This document shows, piece after piece, positions 35,115 to 42,617 of a stretch of 64,000 bases of DNA. The position numbers and the translations under genes are program-made. The stretch covers positions 1 to 64,000 of the forward strand of contig NZ_MOBM01000011.1 in NCBI RefSeq assembly GCF_003732275.1, written 5' to 3'. This DNA is from Pseudomonas frederiksbergensis. Lineage in GTDB: Bacteria > Pseudomonadota > Gammaproteobacteria > Pseudomonadales > Pseudomonadaceae. Each line of letters opens with the position of its first letter. Position 1 is the first letter of the stretch. The notes under the pieces are model-generated. The model saw nothing but the letters and a program-made list of their open reading frames with translations. It did no database searches and was not told the origin of the DNA.

Positions 35115-38100
35115 AAGGATTCCTCAAACCGTGATGTGTGTTCAGAGACCGCTTGCCGCGCAGCCAAAGCGAACCCCAGCGCGGACTGCGCCACGGTAAT
35201 TGCGTCTTGGGTGAAGCGCGACAGGACGCCGGGCGTGGCGCTGCCGACTTGGGTGAACCAGCGGACGCCTTCGGTGGGAATGCCAATGGCGAACAGTCCC
35301 GGTATGGCGGCGCCCGCCGGATTGAACAGGGCGAAAGTCTTTCGGTCGGTATGCAACCCTTCATTCGCGGACTCGCTGGCCGGGTAGCGATAAGGCTGGG
35401 TATGACCTTCGCGCAGTAACTGGGCGTAGAGTGGGGCGCCATCCGTTTCGAGCAGGGGTGTGCGAATGCGGCTGTCGATCAACCAGTCTGCATGCCAGGC
35501 GTAACCCGCGACCCTGGGCGAGTCGACGTGGTAGCCGGCACCATCGTCTCGCGGTGTGAAGCGGGCTTGTGGACCGACAATGTTGACCACGCCGGCCTCC
35601 AGCAGCGCCAGCAGTTGCTGGGTGCGAAACACCGGTGGCCCGGCCGACAGCAGGGCGCAGGCCGGGGCGAAATCAGCGAAGAAATCTGCGTTGCGCGAAG
35701 CCTGGGTCAGCCCGTCCCCCTCGACTGTCTGGCGGATCGTGTCACGCACATCGCGCAACACATCCAGTGCAGCTTTGACCGGACTGCCGAGGTTGCCCAG
35801 CAAGGCTTGCGCGACATCCGCTTGCAGGCGGCTGGTCAGCTCGATGCTATAGCTTTGCTGATCGTCGAATATTCGTTCGCCGAAAGGACGTGCGAGGCGG
35901 TTGAGTTCCAATAACGGCAAGTCCGCCAGACCATAACGTTGTAGCAGCAGGCCAGGCATCGGTGCCAGAGGTTGCCGGTCCCGGGCGTGTTCCAGAATGA
36001 AGCGCTGAGCCGTTGCTTCACCCTCTCGATTGCGCAGTGCCGTGGCGTAATACACATGCTCCATTTCCGCCTGGAGCAGCGGACGAACAGCGGCGTTGAA
36101 ATCCAGCGAGCGACTGCCGGTAGCCTGTTCGTTAAGTACGCGGGCGCGTTCGATTGCTCGGGCGGTGGCAAAAGTCGCCTGATAAATCGCGCCCGGAGGT
36201 TTTTGATTGATCGCCCGGGCGAGGATCGGCATGCCGCTGCGGGTACCGGCGATGATCAGCGGTTCCAGACCGGACTTCACATAGCGCAGCCCCGCGCCTT
36301 CGCTGACGAAGCGGCCACCACGGCCAACGGTCAACTCACTGACCAAGTCGTAGAACCCCAACCCCATGCCGATGACAGCGGCAGTTTGCCCGGCAGCTAT
36401 TTGTTCGAGCGGCATATCAGCTGCCGAATCGCCGGCGATATAACGCGAGGCCGCCTGTTCGGCGTCAGCGCTGTTGGCCAGGGTCGGTTGAGGGACCCGT
36501 GCATGCCCGGTAGCTAGGATCACTGTGTCGATAGACTCCAGCCACTGGCCTTCACGCAGTTGCAGGCGAAAACCGGCAGGCTCTTGCGTCAGCGCTGTCA
36601 CTTCACTTTTCAGCACGCTGACGTTGGCATGGGCTTGCAGGTTGGCAACGAACACCGAGAAGCACGAACGCAGATACTGCCCGTAGAGCTGGCGCGGGGC
36701 GTAATCATTGGCACCCAGCCTGCTGAATTGTGGATCGCTGTGCAGTTGCAGCCATTGGTGGAAGTTGGGGCCAGCACCGGCGCGCCATGCACCGCTCTGC
36801 AGCGCCCCGGAGTAAAGGGTGATTTGCGAGGTGATGGTATTCATCAGCAGGTGCGGCGACTGATCGGTGCGCCAGACGCGGCCGGCGCCGGGTTCGACGG
36901 CGTCGATCACGGTGATTTTCAGCGGGTAGCGCGGCGGGTTGGCCTCCAACTCCAGAACGAGGCGTTCCAGCACGGCAATCGAGCGAGGGCCGCAACCGAT
37001 GATCGCGATTTGCCTGGTACGACCGGGTTTGGCATCACCGGCAATGACATCGAGCGTTTCGTTGGGCAGGTGCGGCTGATCAAAACGTGCTTCGACGAAG
37101 GACAGCATGCTCAGAAACTCATAGGGGTTGAGTTTCTTGCCCTCGCCGAGCGCCGGTTGTGCCTTGATCGGCATCTTGCCGGTGGCGTGCCAGCGCAACA
37201 GGCCTTCCTGGCTGATGTAGCTGCGCGAATGGCCGCGATTGTCGGCATGCAGGCAAAACGGTACATCCAGATAGCCCTTGTCGAAGGCGCTGGCGATGCA
37301 ATTGCCCAAGTCGCTGCCAATGTTCAGCACGGCGTGGATCATGCTTAACGCTTCGTCGTATATCTCCCCCTCAAGGTCGGCGACCAGGTCAGTTGCAAGT
37401 GTCGATCCTGGCAGTCGGCTCCAGGTTTGCGAGGCAAATTGCAGCGCCTCGATGTTCTCGGCGACAGTCGGGATTCGGTGGGCTTCGGCAGTGGTTTTGA
37501 CGATCAGTCGCTCGGCATGGCCGTGGAAGGCCAGGTTCACGCTTTGCGCCAGCAGATCTTGAGCTCCGTCGTGGGTGCGCGGGAAAACGCCCATGTAGGT
37601 GTACAGCACGACGTGCCAGTTGGCCTGCCCGAGAAATTCCCCGGCCAGACGCCGCAACGCGTTGAGCGCGGCAACGTCCTGTTGGAGGTGAGTCTGCTGT
37701 GCGTAACTCAAGGACAGGTCAAATACTCCGTGCTCGATGAAGAACAGCCCTTCGATAATCGATATGGCAATCAGCAAGCTTGGTGGGCAGAGTTGACCGA
37801 GCATGCAACCGCCAAAGCTTTCGAGGTGGATGGAGTCGGGCGAGTCCTTCGGCGCAGCGATGATCCGGCACGATTGCGCCCAGGCCTCAATGGCTCCGCG
37901 AAGCGGGGTGCGGCCGTAAGGCAGGCAGTAGGAGATCGGCCCGCCTTCCGTGGCATCGACGCCGCACTGGCGCAGTACCTTGAAAATATCCTGAGGCTTG
38001 GCCGAGCCGTGCCGGACCTGAATCGGTAGCGCGCCCGGCAATGTGCCAAGCATCGTCCGGGTCACTGCGGCCCCATGCGCTACGATCGGGTAACCGTTGA

Positions 38101-38314
38101 GATGCTGGCCGCTTTGCAACGCGTCACGCGCTGAGGCGTGATCGCCGACGCGGGTGTAACTGTCCAGAGTGATCGTGCCCACGGCTACGGCCAGGCATTG
38201 ACTGACCGCTTCCAGCCCGCCGCGCATGCTTTGCACATCGGCGAATCCCATGCGCGGCTGCACAACCAGACGGCCTGCCTCGCTGGCGGCTTTGACGAAT
38301 TGGCTGAATTTCAT
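35111..38314 (-). CDS. Glutamate mutase large-subunit domain fused to FAD/NAD(P)-binding oxidoreductase
   Basis: 1067 residues. Residues 1-about 420 align by motif with the epsilon subunit of coenzyme-B12 glutamate mutase: VQPRMG, TLDSYTR (Arg55), PIQVRHG (Arg101), HLESFG (Glu165), SLSYAQQ, LIVKTTAEAHRIPT (Lys273) and DVPF. The substrate-clamping Arg, Glu and Lys appear kept. From about residue 433 a flavoprotein begins with IAIIGCGPRSIAVLERL, then IDAVEPGAGRVW, VILATGHARVPQPT and AAVIGMGLGFYDLV, in the style of the FAD-NAD(P)-binding family found among amino-acid oxygenases. The first half should turn L-glutamate into threo-3-methylaspartate with the small subunit; the second may oxidise that product. 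The fusion and the operon support sequential action; neither activity is proven. Confidence 0.85.
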   Translation of the reverse strand: MKFSQFVKAASEAGRLVVQPRMGFADVQSMRGGLEAVSQCLAVAVGTITLDSYTRVGDHASARDALQSGQHLNGYPIVAHGAAVTRTMLGTLPGALPIQVRHGSAKPQDIFKVLRQCGVDATEGGPISYCLPYGRTPLRGAIEAWAQSCRIIAAPKDSPDSIHLESFGGCMLGQLCPPSLLIAISIIEGLFFIEHGVFDLSLSYAQQTHLQQDVAALNALRRLAGEFLGQANWHVVLYTYMGVFPRTHDGAQDLLAQSVNLAFHGHAERLIVKTTAEAHRIPTVAENIEALQFASQTWSRLPGSTLATDLVADLEGEIYDEALSMIHAVLNIGSDLGNCIASAFDKGYLDVPFCLHADNRGHSRSYISQEGLLRWHATGKMPIKAQPALGEGKKLNPYEFLSMLSFVEARFDQPHLPNETLDVIAGDAKPGRTRQIAIIGCGPRSIAVLERLVLELEANPPRYPLKITVIDAVEPGAGRVWRTDQSPHLLMNTITSQITLYSGALQSGAWRAGAGPNFHQWLQLHSDPQFSRLGANDYAPRQLYGQYLRSCFSVFVANLQAHANVSVLKSEVTALTQEPAGFRLQLREGQWLESIDTVILATGHARVPQPTLANSADAEQAASRYIAGDSAADMPLEQIAAGQTAAVIGMGLGFYDLVSELTVGRGGRFVSEGAGLRYVKSGLEPLIIAGTRSGMPILARAINQKPPGAIYQATFATARAIERARVLNEQATGSRSLDFNAAVRPLLQAEMEHVYYATALRNREGEATAQRFILEHARDRQPLAPMPGLLLQRYGLADLPLLELNRLARPFGERIFDDQQSYSIELTSRLQADVAQALLGNLGSPVKAALDVLRDVRDTIRQTVEGDGLTQASRNADFFADFAPACALLSAGPPVFRTQQLLALLEAGVVNIVGPQARFTPRDDGAGYHVDSPRVAGYAWHADWLIDSRIRTPLLETDGAPLYAQLLREGHTQPYRYPASESANEGLHTDRKTFALFNPAGAAIPGLFAIGIPTEGVRWFTQVGSATPGVLSRFTQDAITVAQSALGFALAARQAVSEHTSRFEESL

Positions 38315-38832
38315 ATCGCCACCTCCACTGCCCAGGGCAATGCAGGAATGGGCGAAGCCCGGTGGCTGATTTTTTTGACGAAGGCTTCGAACTGAAGAAT
38401 CGAAGACGCCGCGTTGAACACGGCGGTGAACCCCGCGTCCAGTAACCGTTGCAAGTGGCTACTGTCCGCCTCCCCATGTATCCCCAACTTGCCGCCAATG
38501 ACCGCCATCGGTTGCGCCATGTCTTGCCGGGCGCGCAGTTTGCGGATCAACCGTTCGCCATCGATATTGCCGTGGCCGTTGACCGTGCTGACCACCAACA
38601 GGTCGAAATGCTCGGCCTCGCAGCGATCGATGATCAATTCATCGGGGCAGCACGCCCCGAGGTTGAAAACCTCGTGCCCCATGTATTCAAGCAGTAACTG
38701 CATGAAGACCAGGTTCCAGGTATGCGAGTCGGAGGAGACGTTTGTGAGCAGGATTTTGAGGGGGAGCGGGGCGACGTCTGTCAGATGTGTTACTGATTTT
38801 TGCGTCAAGTCCAGCACATTTATCGGTTGCAT
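38311..38832 (-). CDS. Glutamate mutase small-subunit-like B12-binding protein
   Basis: 173 residues with the cobalamin-binding fold: SSDSHTWN (Asp35-x-His37, lower Co ligand), VVSTVNGHG (about 81-88) and VIGGKLGIHG (about 111-120). The classic DxHxxG box ends in Asn40 rather than Gly. About 25 extra residues precede the domain. It should pair with the mutase domain encoded next, whose ATG overlaps this stop by four bases. GGAGG lies 8 bases before the ATG, making it the well-initiated first gene of the operon. Confidence 0.85.
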   Translation of the reverse strand: MQPINVLDLTQKSVTHLTDVAPLPLKILLTNVSSDSHTWNLVFMQLLLEYMGHEVFNLGACCPDELIIDRCEAEHFDLLVVSTVNGHGNIDGERLIRKLRARQDMAQPMAVIGGKLGIHGEADSSHLQRLLDAGFTAVFNAASSILQFEAFVKKISHRASPIPALPWAVEVAI

Positions 38833-38932
38833 CTCGACCAGCCTCCGTGTTCAGGCGTTTTTTGGGAGCCACTTCGAACGGATACTGGTCACGACCGAAT
38901 CAATTGTAAATTTATGCTACGATATATCTGTC

Positions 38933-38947
38933 ATAACGAATGGTTAT
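38933..38947. promoter_or_regulatory. LysR-type operator (T-N11-A palindrome)
   Basis: ATAAC-GAATG-GTTAT is a perfect 5+5+5 inverted repeat containing T-N11-A, the LysR family box. It lies in the 121-bp divergent gap and ends 6 bp before the lysR ATG, a place suited to autorepression, with activation of the divergent operon from the same site. Confidence 0.6.
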
Positions 38948-38953
38948 CTTTGA

Positions 38954-39814
38954 ATGACTACGCATCTGGATTTATCCACCGTTGAAGCGTTTGTGCTCAC
39001 CACCGACATGCGCAGTTTTACCCAGGCCGCCGAAGTGCTCGGGCTGACCCAGGCCGCTGTCAGCCTTAAGGTTTCGCGGTTGGAGCGAACCCTGCGCCGA
39101 CGTCTGCTCAATCGCACGCCACGCGCCATCCAGCTGTCACCGGATGGCGAAGCCTTTCTGCCACGCGCCCGAACGTTATTGGCCGCGCAGCAGCTGGCGC
39201 TCTCGGAAGTCGCCCATACCCAGAGAAAACTGCGCCTGGGCATCAGCGATCATGTGGCCGGCCCGGAACTGCCGCGGGTGCTGGAGAAAATCAAGTCCTA
39301 CGATCCAACGCTAGACATCAGCGTGCGGGTCGGGGCGTCGCATGACTTGCTGGCGGAGTTCGATCGCGAAGAGATCGACGTCGCTATCGTGCGCAACGAA
39401 AGACATCGGCAAGATGCCGAGAGTCTCTTCGAAGATCGTTACAGCTGGTTCGCTGATCTGTCGATGCGAACGCGCGGTGATCCGATGCCGCTGGTGACCG
39501 TCGATGACGCTTGCGGCATACGCGGCACCGCGATCCGTTTGCTGGCCCAGGAAGGCATTCAGTGGTCCGATGCGTTTATCGGCGGCGGTGTGTCCACGGC
39601 GTTGTACGCGGCGGCGGCGGGTATTGGCGTCGCGCCGTTGCCGACGCGGTTGGCGGCATCACGACTGATCGATGTCGGCGAGCTGTTCGGACTGCCGCCG
39701 CTACCGATTGTGGAAATGGTCATGTACTCCCGGTGGATGGACGCGCATACCCGCGAGAGCCTGCGCATTCTGGCTGGCGCCTTTCGCGGTGTGGCCGTCA
39801 CGCATCTTGCCTGA
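38954..39814 (+). CDS. LysR-type regulator of the glutamate-mutase island
   Basis: 286 residues. The N-terminal winged helix (FVLTTDMRSFTQAAEVLGLTQAAVSLKVSRLE with the usual spacing) is followed by a periplasmic-binding-protein-like effector domain that starts at KLRLGISDHVAGPELP. It is divergent from the mutase operon and adjacent to a T-N11-A palindrome, the standard arrangement for a LysR controlling its divergent neighbours. The inducer is unknown. Confidence 0.88.
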   Translation: MTTHLDLSTVEAFVLTTDMRSFTQAAEVLGLTQAAVSLKVSRLERTLRRRLLNRTPRAIQLSPDGEAFLPRARTLLAAQQLALSEVAHTQRKLRLGISDHVAGPELPRVLEKIKSYDPTLDISVRVGASHDLLAEFDREEIDVAIVRNERHRQDAESLFEDRYSWFADLSMRTRGDPMPLVTVDDACGIRGTAIRLLAQEGIQWSDAFIGGGVSTALYAAAAGIGVAPLPTRLAASRLIDVGELFGLPPLPIVEMVMYSRWMDAHTRESLRILAGAFRGVAVTHLA

Positions 39815-39935
39815 AGACCCGAGGCAGAGCTGTCGCGCGACGGGATCAATGGCATGAGCAAAGAAGTTAATCGTCTTTGCCCCGCTGCAGTCACTCACGT
39901 AGCATCAAACTTTAATGGAATGAGCGACAAGTTCA

Positions 39936-40943
39936 GTGAAGAACTACTTTTTGAGCCGTGAGGCCATGTCTGAGGCATTCGATAGCGCTGCCCTGCGCCG
40001 GGTTCGAACTCAGACGGATACGAAAGTCGCCCTGGCGCGCCACTTGCGGATTGCGGGTGGCGTCGACAGGCCGTTACCGGTCCTCAACGATTGGCCCGAA
40101 GTCACTCAGGCGAGCCTGCGCATCAGGGCCTTGGCGCGCAAGCGTACAGGCTCGGCACTCGCTCATTTGCTCGGCTGCATACAAGACATGTCGGGCGAGC
40201 CGGACAGCGCCGAGGTCAGGTGGGAAGGTGAGGCTGCCTTGTTGTCAGCAATGTCGGGTGGCGGGGCGGCGCAGGCCAGCCAGCTATCAGGTCATCCGGG
40301 TTGGGCAATCAATGCCGGGCAATTGCAGATCGAGGATGCACGCGAGGCTGGCCGCTATATCCTGGTCGCTGAAACCGAGCCTGGCGAGACGGCGATTTTC
40401 TTGATCGCCGACCGCTCACCGGGCGTCCTGCAAACAAGCCTCGGCGACGGATTCATCAACCGCCCCTGCATTGCCCTGAGTGGCGTCCCGACGTTGCACT
40501 GTTTGCAGGTCCGGGCGCTAGGCGCTGGCGAGCCGGGCAATGTCATCGTCACCCTATGGTTTGCTTCGCTGTTGTGCGGGATGACTGACCGATTGTTTTC
40601 AATGACCAAGGTGCTCCACACCACCATTGATCCGCGCCAGGCTCTGCGCCAGTTCAATGATCCGGCACTGCAACGCTGCCTGGCACGCATCGATGCCCTG
40701 CTTCTGACCCAGGAACTGTCCTTGCGCACTATGCTGACAGTCAATGCCGAAGGATCTGTGGATCTCGCCATGGTTCGATCCAACAGTCTCCGCATCATCG
40801 AAAGTGCTTTCCAGGCCAGCAGCATGGTGCTTCGCACTTTGCGTGATACTCAAGACATTGATTTGCTCGACTCGATCCGCCTGCAGGTGCAGGCAGTGAC
40901 GGCCATTTATGGCGTCAGCGCCAAACTCCTCGCGGAGCGGTAG
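39936..40943 (+). CDS. Divergent acyl-CoA-dehydrogenase-fold protein
   Basis: 335 residues. Residues about 121-190 resemble the middle beta domain of acyl-CoA dehydrogenases (GWAINAGQLQIEDAREAGRY, then ETAIFLIADRSPGV). The region about 205-335 resembles the C-terminal helical bundle (GMTDRLFSMTKVLH, then RQALRQFNDPALQRCLARIDALL). The N-terminal helical domain is short, and I cannot find the usual flavin-contact or catalytic glutamate segments, so it may be inactive or specialised. The GTG at 39936 has only a weak ribosome binding site; ATG 39966 is an alternative. It lies 121 bp downstream of the island's lysR and before the LysE gene, and could act in the same pathway. Fold assignment is by eye. 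Confidence 0.55.
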   Translation: MKNYFLSREAMSEAFDSAALRRVRTQTDTKVALARHLRIAGGVDRPLPVLNDWPEVTQASLRIRALARKRTGSALAHLLGCIQDMSGEPDSAEVRWEGEAALLSAMSGGGAAQASQLSGHPGWAINAGQLQIEDAREAGRYILVAETEPGETAIFLIADRSPGVLQTSLGDGFINRPCIALSGVPTLHCLQVRALGAGEPGNVIVTLWFASLLCGMTDRLFSMTKVLHTTIDPRQALRQFNDPALQRCLARIDALLLTQELSLRTMLTVNAEGSVDLAMVRSNSLRIIESAFQASSMVLRTLRDTQDIDLLDSIRLQVQAVTAIYGVSAKLLAER

Positions 40944-40981
40944 CCCGGGACACGATCCACTCACGGACAAGGTAGAGACTT

Positions 40982-41595
40982 ATGGTTAATTGGGCAGCGG
41001 TGCTGGCGGTCTTTTCGGTGTACTGCGCCGGGGTGGTCATCCCCGGGCCAAACTTTGTCGCCGTAGCGCACAAAGCGGCGTCATCGACGATCCCCGAAGC
41101 GTTCATGCTGGTTGCTGGCATCGTGGTGGTGAATCTGTTTTGGGCGACCTGCGCGATTCTGGGGATTGGCATGGTGTTTACGCTGCTGCCATGGCTGGCA
41201 GTCGTCATCAAGTTCCTCGGCGCTGCTTACCTGATCTGGTTCGGGCCCGGTTGATCGTGTTGCGCGGCGCCGGCCTGAACAGTGCTCACGGCGCGCTGAC
41301 CGTGACACGCCGCAAAGCGTTCCTGCAGGGAGTTGCGACCAACATTGCCAACCCGAAATCCATCGCGTTCTATGCCGCCATTTTTTCTGCAGCAGCCCCT
41401 CCTCACGTCAGCATCGAAACCTTTGCGGCGATGCTCGCAGTTGTCGCGATTGTTGCCTCGCTCTGGTACGGCTTTGTCGCTCTGGCGCTGTCGCATCGGC
41501 GTGTCGCCGATGTGTACAGGAAACAGAAGCGCTGGATCGATTCGATATGTGGCAGCGTGATCACTCTGTTGGGCGTGCGGCAAATGCTCCGCTAA
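40982..41595 (+). pseudogene. LysE/RhtB amino-acid exporter with a one-base frameshift
   Basis: The first 90 codons (VFSVYCAGVVIPGPNFVAVAH, then FLGAAYLIWFG) are the N-terminal half of a LysE-family exporter. They end at a TGA at 41252-41254. The C-terminal half (RRKAFLQGVATNIANPKSIAFYAAIF) continues in the -1 frame to 41595. Restoring one G in the GGGCCC at about 41245-41250 would give WFGARLIV and a single about 204-residue protein. This is either a real null allele, a slippage-prone G run, or a sequencing error. A working version would export amino acids or analogues, which fits the neighbouring mutase operon. Confidence 0.8.
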
Positions 41596-41601
41596 GACTG
41601 C

Positions 41602-41777
41602 TCAACCGCACCGCACCGCCCACAGATAAACCCCGCTGCCCAGGACAATAATGGTCAGCACATCCAGGGTCGCCCAGAGGATTTTCATCGGCATGCCGCC
41701 GTAATCACCGAAGTGCAGCGGTTGCGACATGCCCATGGCATCCATGTATGGGTGGTTTTGGGCGGGGTGTATTCAGT
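41602..41777 (-). pseudogene. 3' remnant of a PepSY-domain membrane protein gene
   Basis: The minus strand encodes HPYMDAMGMSQPLHFGDYGG, then MKILWATLDVLTIIVLGSGVYLW and a TGA at 41602-41604. This is the C-terminal end of PepSY-associated TM proteins. Upstream of it a stop codon and then a REP-like hairpin interrupt the frame, so the rest of the gene is gone. It marks the right edge of the accessory island. Confidence 0.75.
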
Positions 41778-41800
41778 CAGACCGCGTCATCGTTCATCGC

Positions 41801-41884
41801 AGGCAAGCCACGTTCCCACAGGTATGGTGTCGTTCACGAAATCGGCGAACGACACCATACCTGTGGGAGCGGGCTTGCCCGCGA
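41801..41884. repeat. REP-like element with a perfect 21-bp inner stem
   Basis: Arms 41815-41835 and 41847-41867 are exact reverse complements around an 11-base loop. Outside them the usual REP ends (GGCAAGCC on the left, GGGCTTGCCC on the right) extend the pairing. In other REP doublets of this window the centres are unpaired, so this one is unusual. Confidence 0.85.
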
Positions 41885-41909
41885 AGGCGTCAGGACAAGC
41901 GCCGCAGAT

Positions 41910-42617
41910 TTAAAAGGAAGGCGCTTGCCGCCGCCGCTTCCACTGACTCAGCCGCTGCTGCAGGTTCAACGGGCTATGAATCTGCTGCTGTCGCGCCCGG
42001 CTGAACAAAATCAGCATCAGCTCCGCCGTTGCCAAGGCATCGGCACTGGCGTTATGCCGTTCGAAGACCTCCAGTTTGAACCAGTCGATCCACTCGTCCA
42101 GCCCGGCCTCGCGAAAGTGTGCCAGGGGGCAAAGCAGCGGCGCGATGTCTGCCACGTCCAGAAACGGATGCTGCAGCTTGTAGCCCAGATGTTCTTTCAG
42201 CGCGCGCCCGAGCATGTGCTGGTCGAACGGCGCATGAAAGGCCAGCACCGGACTGTCGCCGACGAACTCCATGAGTTCGAGTAAGGCTTGCGCCGGGTCG
42301 CTGCCGGCGGCAATGGCGCTCGGGCCCAGTCCATGAATCAACACGCTGGGGCCGAGTTTGAGTTCGGTGCATTGCAGCGTGCGCTCGAACTGCTGGCTGA
42401 AGTCGATCGCGCCGTCCTCGATCACCACGGCTCCGATGGACAGCAGCCGATCCTTGTTCAGATTCAGCCCGGTGGTTTCCAGGTCGAGCACCACCCAGCG
42501 TTGCTCGCGCAGGCTGCAATCACCCAACTCGGTCACGGCAGGCAAGCGCTCCAGACGTTGTTGCAGTTCGCCGGGCAAAATGGGGGTTACCGGCCGCAGC
42601 CATGAAAACAGGCTCAT
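41910..42617 (-). CDS. DEDDh 3'-5' exonuclease (DnaQ-like)
   Basis: 235 residues with the three exonuclease motifs: LDLETTGL (Exo I), FHAPFDQHML (Exo II) and RHNASADALATAELM (Exo III with His). It resembles the epsilon proofreading fold but is the separate pseudomonad paralogue that follows a DUF294 protein. Its ATG overlaps the stop of that gene by four bases, so the two are made together. Confidence 0.85.
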   Translation of the reverse strand: MSLFSWLRPVTPILPGELQQRLERLPAVTELGDCSLREQRWVVLDLETTGLNLNKDRLLSIGAVVIEDGAIDFSQQFERTLQCTELKLGPSVLIHGLGPSAIAAGSDPAQALLELMEFVGDSPVLAFHAPFDQHMLGRALKEHLGYKLQHPFLDVADIAPLLCPLAHFREAGLDEWIDWFKLEVFERHNASADALATAELMLILFSRARQQQIHSPLNLQQRLSQWKRRRQAPSF

